From Gracilaria vermiculophylla (taxonomy: Eukaryota; Rhodophyta; Florideophyceae; Gracilariales; Gracilariaceae), in NCBI GenBank assembly GCA_019155205.2, contig JAHNZQ020003149.1:799344-829667 (forward strand): DNA of 30,324 bases. Reading direction: 5' to 3'. The notes under the pieces are model-generated. The model saw nothing but the letters and a program-made list of their open reading frames with translations, did no database searches and had not been told where the DNA came from. A program made the translations under genes and the position numbers. Shown one piece after another: positions 10,002 to 18,100 of this stretch; the stretch's first letter is position 1; each line of letters starts with the position of its first letter.

Positions 10002-11690
10002 ATGTTCCGTCTTGTGACTACCATTCTCTTCTTTGTGATTGCCTTCTTTTCGGAGGCAAGAGCACAATCCCCTAAGCTTGATGGGAAAGGAAGTGACTTC
10101 ATTAAGCCCCTTCCGCCTGCTAAAGATCCCTCAACCCCTGGCGTGGCAGAAGAATGCGCTTCCATTGGAATTAGAACCCTTTCTGGAAAATGCACATCTG
10201 CAGTCAATCCGGCTTTAGGAGAAGCTCGCCGAGCCCAATTCAGTTACTTTGATGTCAGCTCTGAGGTACCAGTCGGTGAAGATCTTCCAAGTGCTCGCCT
10301 CATCTCAAACATCGTTAGCGAGCAAGAAGGAGACACCATCAACTCTTTTGGACTAAATGAGCTTTTCGTATTTTTCGGACAGTTCATCGATCATGATTTT
10401 GCCCTCTCCCCATTTGAGGAAGGTGTCGGAGAAGAATTCAATATAGAAGTACCGGAAAATGATCCACTACTCACCAAACCTTTTTTGCAGTTAACTCGCT
10501 CTACCAGAGCGCTGGTCAACGATTCTACGTCCGTTGAACGCCCTATTACCATACTTTCTTCTGCCTTGGACCTTTCAACCGTCTATGGTGTGGATGAATC
10601 TCGTAATGAGTTTCTTCGAGTCCCGAACTCTTGCCGTCTCAAAACTTCAAGTGACAATCTGCTTCCATTCAATTCTGATGGTTTTGTCAACTCCCCTAAC
10701 ATCTCCCCTGCTTTCTTCATTGGTGGTGATACTCGTGTAAGTGAGACTCCAATGCTCACCGCTATGCATACGATTTGGGTTCGTGAGCACAATCGTCTTT
10801 GCGATGTTATTGAAGACGCATTCCCGGATCTAACCGCAGAGCTGCAACACCAAACAGCTCGAGCTGTTAACATTGCTCAGTATCAAAAGATCGTTTATGA
10901 AGAGTGGCTCCCGGCCATTCTTGGTTCTACTACAATTCCACGATTCACTGGATACAATCCCAACGTAGACCCCACAATCAGCCTCGAAGTTACCGCTGCT
11001 GGTTTCCGTCTGGGGCATACCTTGGTTGGAACCGATGTGACAAGAATTGATGATAGTGGCCGAACTCTTGCCCCTCTTCCTGCTGAAAACATGTTCTTCC
11101 TTCCAAGTGAATTTTTTACTGACAATGAACTAGAAGATATCATTCGTGGTGGTTCTGGCACTCTTGCACAAGAATTTGATGCGAAGGTCGTAGACATTCT
11201 TAGAAACTTTTTATTCGAGAATGTAGAAGAAGAAGAAGGTTTTGATCTTATTGCTCTCAATCTACAACGAGGTCGCGACCAAAATGTGGCAAAATTCAAT
11301 GACATCCGTGAACTGCTTCGAGGATCTCGCGCTACATCATTTTCTGAAATTTCTAGTGATCCCGATACCGCTAAAAGGTTAGAGGACGCGTATGGCGATG
11401 TCGACAAAGTTGAAGCTTGGATCGGATTGATGGCTGAAGACAAGGCTGCTAGATCCGGTGTGGGACCTACATTAGGGGCTCTGTTAGTAACGGAATTCGG
11501 ACGGCTCCGTGATGGTGACCAATTCTTCTATCTGTTGAGAAATCAAATTCCAGAAGCTGTTTTCGAACAAATCCCGGAGATCGAGGTTGATATATTCCGT
11601 CGTCCTACCCTATTTAACCGCATTCTGCTTCGAACTACCTCCATTTCTACTCGTTTCCTTCCAAGGGGACGAAACGCTTTCAATGCTTAA
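10002..11690 (+). CDS. Secreted animal-type heme peroxidase (paralog 2)
   Basis: 562 residues, close in sequence to the neighbours at 4833 and 18087 over its whole length. The signal peptide is about residues 1-21 (hydrophobic ILFFVIAFF, then ARA-QS). Catalytic residues are present: Q127, D130, distal H131, R245, E248, proximal H339, N420 and R423. The N-terminal IRTLSGKCTSA block resembles the RTI-G-CNN block near the start of the peroxidasin-type catalytic domain. One conserved position differs: the motif reads LQRGRDQN, with Gln427 where both paralogs have His. The acidic run VEEEEG lies before the LNLQR helix. The ATG at 10002 is the first after the TATA box. It is probably exported and uses H2O2; its substrate (halide, phenol, iodide or lipid) cannot be read from sequence. 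Confidence 0.93.
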   Translation: MFRLVTTILFFVIAFFSEARAQSPKLDGKGSDFIKPLPPAKDPSTPGVAEECASIGIRTLSGKCTSAVNPALGEARRAQFSYFDVSSEVPVGEDLPSARLISNIVSEQEGDTINSFGLNELFVFFGQFIDHDFALSPFEEGVGEEFNIEVPENDPLLTKPFLQLTRSTRALVNDSTSVERPITILSSALDLSTVYGVDESRNEFLRVPNSCRLKTSSDNLLPFNSDGFVNSPNISPAFFIGGDTRVSETPMLTAMHTIWVREHNRLCDVIEDAFPDLTAELQHQTARAVNIAQYQKIVYEEWLPAILGSTTIPRFTGYNPNVDPTISLEVTAAGFRLGHTLVGTDVTRIDDSGRTLAPLPAENMFFLPSEFFTDNELEDIIRGGSGTLAQEFDAKVVDILRNFLFENVEEEEGFDLIALNLQRGRDQNVAKFNDIRELLRGSRATSFSEISSDPDTAKRLEDAYGDVDKVEAWIGLMAEDKAARSGVGPTLGALLVTEFGRLRDGDQFFYLLRNQIPEAVFEQIPEIEVDIFRRPTLFNRILLRTTSISTRFLPRGRNAFNA

Positions 11691-11956
11691 ATCCTGGTGA
11701 TGAAACATCTCTGTTTGTCTCAGTTTTTAATATGTATTGCATCGTATTCTTTGAAAAAGAGTAACAAAGGTAATCTCTTGTTTGTGTTCTTTTTATCATT
11801 GAAACAACAGATTAACTGTTCGAATGCTATGATTTAAAGTAAACTTGCATTTCAAAAGTCTCATGCTAATGGTCGAGTCAAAATCTTTTTTTTACATGTT
11901 ATTTTTAATTCATTTTATCTCGAAGTTCATATTACATCAAAATTAGCATGCCTGCC

Positions 11957-11962
11957 AATAAA
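11957..11962 (+). terminator. Possible polyadenylation signal of peroxidase gene 2
   Basis: AATAAA 267 bases past the stop codon. Another AATAAA occurs at 12055. Either, or neither, may be used. Confidence 0.25.
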
Positions 11963-12934
11963 GAAGATTGAAAACTATTTCAAAACGGTTAATAACTTTT
12001 TGCGTGAGCACAACACCCGCATTCAATTATAAATAGAGAAGAGAGAAACCGAACAATAAATATATGCACATATTTATATATACATATATAGCTAATTATT
12101 ATTCAAAACGCCCTAGAGCATGCTTGTTTGTGGCAAATTAAAGAAAATATATTGAACTCTATTCTACTGTAAATGTGGTACAAATCAATATACAAGAAAA
12201 ATTCCTGCAACAAGTATAACGGAAGACAGGAATCAAATCGAGTATTTGAGTTGAAACAATACTACGTCCATTGAAGCTACTTTTGAGCTCAGTACTGCAA
12301 AATCCACAATAGAACCAACAGATATGAAGAGAGCCCCGATTGATGTGATCATGAGTTGTTTGAAGTTGAAATTTGGAACTGTGGTTTTTTGCTCTAATGA
12401 CCAACAACAGCGCTTCGGTGCGAGTTATTTTTCTCCATTAATTAACTGTCTGAACTAATTACTTTGCATGATTTTCTGGGTACGGTTAAAGACTTTTGAA
12501 TGGCCAAAAATCGTCAATTTTTAATTAGTAAGAGTCTGTATTCACAAAAGTTACGATTTATTGTTTCACATTCATCATTATAATTACAGACGCACCACAG
12601 CAATTATTTTCTGGCTCCATAGATTCGTACTTAACATGAAAAGATAATATTAGTTTTGCTTGGATGATCGAAAAGATATTTGCAAACGGTTCGAAGGGTC
12701 GGAATGATAAGGCTGTTGTCGGGGCTCTGAGATGCACTATAGTTTTCCATGACTCCAAAAAGTATTCTTCCACGGTGCCCCGTGAATATCATTCCTGCAC
12801 ATTGAAGCTAAGGACTAATCTTCCAGCTCGCCGTAAAGCTATTTATAGATTTTTCAACAAATCATACTTCCTATGACGAGCCTCAGGTTTTCTTCCGCTC
12901 AAGTCCTTTTTCCACGAGCGGCTACGTAAAACAC
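11963..12934. other. Intergenic with an AT-rich stretch
   Basis: No supported gene. Positions 12054-12099 are an imperfect TA-rich simple sequence (repeated TATATA and ACATAT words). Short open frames around 12558-12876 occur on both strands and show no domain. Confidence 0.5.
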
Positions 12935-12942
12935 TATAAATA
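12935..12942 (+). promoter_or_regulatory. TATA box of the small zinc-finger gene
   Basis: TATAAATA lies 115 bases before the ATG at 13050. Transcription would begin near 12965, and the leader from there to 13050 contains no ATG. The layout matches that of the peroxidase genes. Confidence 0.5.
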
Positions 12943-13049
12943 CATCTTTTCAATGTCTTCAACTTGGTTTCGTTTCTCTATTTTTCGCTTCACCGTTCTA
13001 CTTCGGCTCGTCAAACACTCAACAAGAACCAAACTTTGTAAGTTTTCAA

Positions 13050-13265
13050 ATGTCTGGCAAATATAGCTGTGCATTGTGCTCGAAAACTTTCGAAGCACGT
13101 TCCAGAGCAAAAACTCATGTACTTCAATGTCACGCACCTGAAAATGGCCGGAAGAATTGCGTGGTTTTCTTTCGTTCAGCAAGGGACTCAAAAAAATATG
13201 TTGCTGCACCATCAGTCACAGTTCATCCCACGGCTAAATCTAAATGCGTGAGCTCCAGCAATTGA
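13050..13265 (+). CDS. Small single C2H2 zinc-finger protein
   Basis: 71 residues. Near the N-terminus is one textbook C2H2 finger, C7-x2-C10-x12-H23-x4-H28, with the core Phe at 14. The usual core Leu is Ala20. After the finger comes a basic, Ser-rich tail (RKNC, RSARDSKKY, TAKSK) with no second finger. A single finger with a basic tail suggests nucleic-acid or protein binding in the nucleus; the target is unknown. A TATA box at 12935 and an AATAAA at 13374 frame the gene. A GTAAGT lies just upstream (13038-13043), GTGAGC occurs near the stop, and a pyrimidine-rich stretch ending TTTCAG lies near 13370. A spliced form is therefore possible, though joining there would add only one codon before a stop. 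It could instead be an isolated finger remnant of a larger lost gene. Confidence 0.5.
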   Translation: MSGKYSCALCSKTFEARSRAKTHVLQCHAPENGRKNCVVFFRSARDSKKYVAAPSVTVHPTAKSKCVSSSN

Positions 13266-13373
13266 TTTAATCAGTTTTTGCTCATAATGGATGTAAAATA
13301 TTACTGATGTAATCTAGAAAGACATAATCTGTCAACGATTGATCTCTTTCTTTCTTTTAAAATTTCAGATATG

Positions 13374-13379
13374 AATAAA
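13374..13379 (+). terminator. Possible polyadenylation signal of the zinc-finger gene
   Basis: AATAAA about 110 bases after the stop codon at 13263-13265. Confidence 0.3.
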
Positions 13380-15880
13380 GAAAAAGTGAGATTTGGTAAT
13401 GATACGAAGCTTCTCAATCAGCTCAAAAATAAATGACATAAAAATTTAAAACACCGAAATATTTTAAATTAGAAATCTACCACGCACACACGAAAAGAAG
13501 AACTCTGCAGTATAAGAGTATCCCATAGGAAATATTCAAGTCGCAAGCAAATCGTAGCATTCAACAAATGTTTTCTATCCTATGTTCATCGTCTTGTGAT
13601 CACAGTATTTGTAAGATATCTGGAGTGGCGTTATTGGTTAAACCATTGGGGGCTATACACGTTTTTTGGAAGGAAACCTGAAAAATTGTTTTATTCAATC
13701 AAAACTCGGGGTAGTACTGGAGAAGAGCGGTCTAATGCAACCAACATCTTTGTTATTTTGACCACAAATGCTTTTTGACACCGGTCGAAGGAACAATTTT
13801 GCCGATGCATTGTCTGATTGGATCTCAGCGGATCAAAGATAAGCACAGCATTTCTTTTTCATGGACTGTTATTTATTGATAGTAAGAAATTGATTTAAAG
13901 AGTCACAATATAAAGACTAGATATAGTAAGAGCTTTAAAATATGCGATCAGGTAGTCTAGCACAACATAATCTTTTTCTATTAAAAAGCAAAATACTGAG
14001 TTGTTCATTTCGTTCAAGGGGATGCCAGCAGAAAATATCAATACTTTACTTAAAAAAGAAAAGTGGCCAGCATCATTGCAAGCAGAGAAGAAAATACGCT
14101 GTTGTTCGGAAAGCAATATTTTTGTGAAGGCTTCAGTTTTTCGTCTATTCTCAAGGCAAGGTAGACCCTAAGAAGACGTATACATTCTTGCATAAAATTC
14201 AATCACGTACGTTGTTCAATACAAGGAGATAATCACTTTTAGTACTTCTATTCAACTTTTCTCGTGTCTATTTCGTTGCCCATCAAAATTTTTATTCGGA
14301 GTAGGTCAAGATGGGAATCAAAAATTGTGAATACAAGAGTAGTTTCAAATGTGAAAAACAGACTTTTCACGATAACGAAATGAAATTGGAAAAAATCTTC
14401 CATTTCATATTAGAAGTGGATCGGTTTGGGGAATACCGAAAGAAAATTTCGATCTCTTTGTCAGAGTTGGTGACTTGAAATAGTTCGTGCTCCGATCGAC
14501 AAGGAGGGGGTTGCAGGCTGATGCATCAAGTGACTACCAACCGCTTCCCCAATGTACAGCTTTATGTTCTTGTCCATACAATGAATTTGGTGGGTACGCG
14601 GCATTAGTACGTACCTCAGAATTGATGACATGAGTACACAACCGCCGAGGTTTTCACATCTCACTTGCACAGCAAAAGAAATCGAGCATGGTCACATTTC
14701 TGTCGACACAATTCCTGCAAGATGGGTTGCAATAATTTTTCGAAGAGCACACAAGAAACACGCATTTGTCGATACGTCTGATGATTGCTTGTCAAGCATC
14801 TCACGGTTGCAGCAGAGTTGCAAGAAAAGCATGACAATCACTTGTAGCTGACGAAAGTGCATCTGTTAAACCAAATTATGGCCCTGGTTAGAAACGAGAA
14901 TTCACGACAGGAACAATGTACAATCCCATGCACTCTTTAACAACTTATCACAAAAGCAAGTTTCGCAATCATACCCCAAATTCAAGGGACAGAAGGGCAT
15001 TAGAATGCTGTACAACACGTTACAGACGGAAGCTGCTGTCTGCGAAATGGGGTTTTTTGTGTCTAATTTTTGGTTTCCACTGTTTGGCTTCATACGTAAG
15101 CGAAGGCTTCTGAAGTCTGTGACTCGAATATCGGGCGACACGGTGCACTCCAGTAGCCACTCTCACCCTTTGTTGAAATACTTACGAGTTAGACTGCCAT
15201 CAGTTCGAATCAAGCATGCAGTCAAAATTCATTTCGAAACAAAAATGGTCGGACTCGAGAAGCTCTCCTAAACACTCAGCCACTGAGGGTTCTAGTTCAG
15301 CGCAATGGTCAGCAGAGCACTGAAGTCTGAAGTCCTTGGCTCGTAATTCGAAAGAGCTGTAATTTGGCGCCTTGCTGCAACCAAATTTGACGGGGAGCTT
15401 CGGGTTTGGCAGTCGTTTCAATCTCGTCTGAATGTAATATGAATTGTGGGTGACCCTTCGTAACGTCCACATATTGTCGATAGTGATTAGACTGACTTCA
15501 ATTTGCCTCAATTGTGATAGATTCGGTGCATTGTTTCCGATAGGTGACGGGAGTTGTTGCTTTGCCTTACCATGTTGGACACAGAGCGAGATTTGCCGAT
15601 GTCCTAGGGCGCAAAATCGATGGCCAGTTCACGGGAACGCCAATTCACATCAATTTTTAACAGATTCAAAACCCAGAAGGCAGAGAGAGCATGCTGGTGA
15701 TATGCCCTCCTCCTCACGAGCGCTATCTACCTTCGTGTACTGCTTGCATCATGGGTTGCGGGCACACGAAGAGAATGATGGCTGCACTTTAGTGCCCCAA
15801 CTCGCAAATGCAGATACGAACAAAAGGTGACACACAGCATCTGCCCGTCTGAGAGTTCAGCTGGTGTGATACCCACGGCC
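13380..15880. other. Intergenic, mostly featureless
   Basis: About 2.5 kb with no intact gene. Two weak protein-like traces are discussed as findings: a possible copia RNase H tail on plus at about 14650-14790, and a leucine-rich-repeat-like open stretch on minus at about 15200-15628. Neither has a start codon and promoter that would make a gene. Confidence 0.5.
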
Positions 15881-15887
15881 TATAAAA
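15881..15887 (+). promoter_or_regulatory. TATA box of the glucose/sorbosone dehydrogenase-like gene
   Basis: TATAAAA lies 117 bases before the ATG at 15998. Transcription would start near 15910, and no ATG lies between there and 15998. Confidence 0.65.
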
Positions 15888-15997
15888 CCACGCGCTTCCA
15901 AGGTCGACCACCGGCTGCGTCAGAGCTGGTGCAGGACGTCCTTTTCTTTGGCGCCTAGTGGACCTGCAAACAGCCCCTTCATCAGTAACGCAACATA

Positions 15998-17419
15998 ATG
16001 TGTCTCTTCGCACTGCATTTCAGTGTAGCGGCACTGCTCTTCACTGTTTCACTCGCAGCCAATCCTGTCACTACACCAATCATCAAAGGCGAGCTCAATG
16101 TTTACACAAAGCGCTTCGCAAAACTGCCTGACAGAGATGGAGCTCCAGCACAGATCACCTGTATTGTTCCTTATGGTCTGGACCTTTATGTTTGCACAGC
16201 CAATGCTGTATATAAAGTATCGCGACAAGGGAAGGTCTCGCTATTCATTGATGTTGAAGATGCGATTGCAAGTCAGACAGACCGGTTTCTGAACACTTTC
16301 AATAAGATGCATGGGGGTGTTCGTAGCATTGCCTTCCACCCGACCTATCGGTTCTCTGGTTTGTTCTACATATCTGCAATGGAGTCTCGGCCCAAAGATA
16401 CATCCAAATTCAAATATGTCTCTGACTCAACTAAGCCCATTAACGCCGACAGCGTGTTGCTCGAGTTCAAGTACAACATCTTCACGCGCTCTGTGGATCC
16501 CAGTTCCTACCGAAATGTGTTCCGTATCGGTATGCCGGTTTTCGACCACCCCATCAAGCAGATGGCGTTCTTCAGGTCATATTTATACATAGCGCACGGA
16601 GACGGCTCTGTGCAGTCTGCCACGGCTGGGGGGGGACAGAATAACGACGCGCTTGGGAAGATTCTCCGCATTGACCCTGTAGAACGCTCTGGGCAACCAT
16701 ACACAGTACCAGCCACGAACCCATTCGTGGGAAGCTCAGCCTTTCCCGACGAGGTATACGCGTACGGTTTCCGAAACCCCCACCACATTTGCTTCGGGCG
16801 GGATGGAACATTGTACGCGGCGGAAACTGGACGAGACAATGTGGAAGAGGTCAACTTGATCGTTTCGGGGGGAAATTATGGTTGGTCGGAGCGAGAAGGC
16901 ACATTCGTGCATTTGGACGGAGGTGGACTGATTAATGGGGTGGCAAATCTGCCTTCAAATGACGCGAAATTCGGATACATCTACCCTGCAGCGCAAGTTG
17001 GGCACGAAGGAAACGTAGGCGCAGGCTTTGTTGGTCAGGCAATTGCCGGCGGGTGCCCAGTGGAAAACGGGTCACCCATGTCCGGCAACTACTACTACGC
17101 TGATTTCCCAAAAAGCGGCAATCTGTATTACTCGGGGATCTCGGAGCTGCGGAGGGCCAAAACCACAGGCTCGCCGTCGTCATTGACCCAGGCGCGGACG
17201 CGACAAGCCACTATCTTTTTCGAGAAAAACGGAAATGTGTTTGAATTTGATTCGCTCGGCGACGTCGTACGATTCGATGAAGGGCTAAGTAGCGGGTCGC
17301 GCGCCGACATCCGGTTCGGCCGTAACGGATTTGGGGAGTTACTGTGGTCCAGCAAGGCCAACGGCCGTCTGTACATCTTCACCTCTTCGCAGAGTGGTGG
17401 TCCTGGTGGCGAAGTGTAA
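15998..17419 (+). CDS. Secreted glucose/sorbosone dehydrogenase-like (soluble PQQ-GDH / HHIP-like) beta-propeller protein
   Basis: 473 residues with a signal peptide (about 1-20, SLA-AN), so probably exported. The fold is a six-bladed propeller of the GSDH family. Family motifs in order are VRSIAFHPTY (108-117), FDHPIKQMAF with D183-H184, YIAHGDG (197-203), NNDALGKILRIDP (215-227), YGFRNPHH with R259-N260, and AETGRDNVEEVN then GGNYGWS (290-297). D183-H184 and R259-N260 fall where soluble PQQ glucose dehydrogenase has its general-base His and substrate/PQQ-binding Arg-Asn, so enzyme activity is plausible. The HNGG that normally surrounds the His is altered to HPIK. It may oxidise a sugar using PQQ, or be a non-catalytic propeller like animal HHIP. 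By eye it is richer in GC than its peroxidase neighbours. ATG 15998 has A at -3. Confidence 0.88.
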   Translation: MCLFALHFSVAALLFTVSLAANPVTTPIIKGELNVYTKRFAKLPDRDGAPAQITCIVPYGLDLYVCTANAVYKVSRQGKVSLFIDVEDAIASQTDRFLNTFNKMHGGVRSIAFHPTYRFSGLFYISAMESRPKDTSKFKYVSDSTKPINADSVLLEFKYNIFTRSVDPSSYRNVFRIGMPVFDHPIKQMAFFRSYLYIAHGDGSVQSATAGGGQNNDALGKILRIDPVERSGQPYTVPATNPFVGSSAFPDEVYAYGFRNPHHICFGRDGTLYAAETGRDNVEEVNLIVSGGNYGWSEREGTFVHLDGGGLINGVANLPSNDAKFGYIYPAAQVGHEGNVGAGFVGQAIAGGCPVENGSPMSGNYYYADFPKSGNLYYSGISELRRAKTTGSPSSLTQARTRQATIFFEKNGNVFEFDSLGDVVRFDEGLSSGSRADIRFGRNGFGELLWSSKANGRLYIFTSSQSGGPGGEV

Positions 17420-17926
17420 CCGTATGACACGCATGCCTGCAATACACGCATAGCCGAGCTGCGACTCTCAACCAGGACACCCTGACAGTTTGCCACGTTT
17501 TGTTGATATCGAGCAGAGCACTGCCCTATGTCAGATACATTTTCTTCGACTGGGTATCTTTGAGTTCCGGTTGGCAGAGGGATAGCCGACGGCGGGCGGG
17601 TCGCGTTGTTGTACGGCTTCGTCTGGCCATCCGGCGAAAAGAGCTGCGTGTCAACGAAAGGCAGCGCGCCAACTGCCGTACCCTCTCCTTTATTAACCTT
17701 CGGAAACATTGCTGTATGGAAGAGTTGAATGTGTAGTAACTACGAGATTGAACTGCTTCACGATCTCGACGAGTTGAAAAATGTAAATGCTTTGTTGCGA
17801 TGCTTATTGAACCACTAGTTTGGTTTTTGAACGATATATTGTTTGAACCGCCCCCCACCCCCTCCACTGTGCAATATGATTCGTCATACCATGTGTCCTT
17901 GGCTTAGCGCAGTGCTCCTTACTCCC
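17420..17926. other. Intergenic between dehydrogenase-like gene and peroxidase 3
   Basis: About 500 bases without a gene. A C-rich run at about 17848-17864 lies some 60 bases before the next TATA box. I do not see a clear AATAAA for the upstream gene. Confidence 0.5.
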
Positions 17927-17935
17927 TATATAAAG
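17927..17935 (+). promoter_or_regulatory. TATA box of heme peroxidase gene 3
   Basis: TATATAAAG lies 160 bases before the peroxidase ATG at 18087. The predicted transcription start is near 17955-17962, which would place an out-of-frame ATG (17978) within the leader. Confidence 0.65.
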
Positions 17936-17977
17936 TGCTTTTTTCGTTCACACGACACTCATTTTGGGTTTTCGCAC

Positions 17978-18100
17978 ATGCTCACCCTCAGTATCTTCAC
18001 CATCCATCACTTGCTCCATCTCACCCCCCCTAACCCTTTCGTCTTGGGGTACCACGCATTCGCCTGGCACCTTTCCACTACGCGGCATGAGTCCAATTAA
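17978..18100 (+). promoter_or_regulatory. Upstream ORF overlapping the start of peroxidase gene 3
   Basis: A 40-codon frame starting at the first ATG after the predicted transcription start. It ends at TAA 18098-18100 and so runs 14 bases past the peroxidase ATG in another frame. Its ATG context is weak (C at -3), while the peroxidase ATG has G at -3, so leaky scanning would be needed. The encoded peptide is His- and Pro-rich with no known domain. It matters only if transcription really starts upstream of 17978. Confidence 0.4.

Noticed and set aside
10895..11443. Long minus-strand frame of 182 codons inside peroxidase 2
   Set aside because: It is fully antisense to a conserved catalytic domain, Ser/Arg-rich and without any domain; a codon-bias shadow.
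17128..17709. Minus-strand frame of 193 codons over the end of the dehydrogenase-like gene
   Set aside because: Half of it is antisense to conserved propeller sequence, and no promoter, signal or domain is visible.
17964..18086. Extending peroxidase 3 upstream by 41 codons
   Set aside because: It also begins with TTG and gives a Ser/Pro-rich leader unlike the paralogs. ATG 18087 gives a clean signal peptide.
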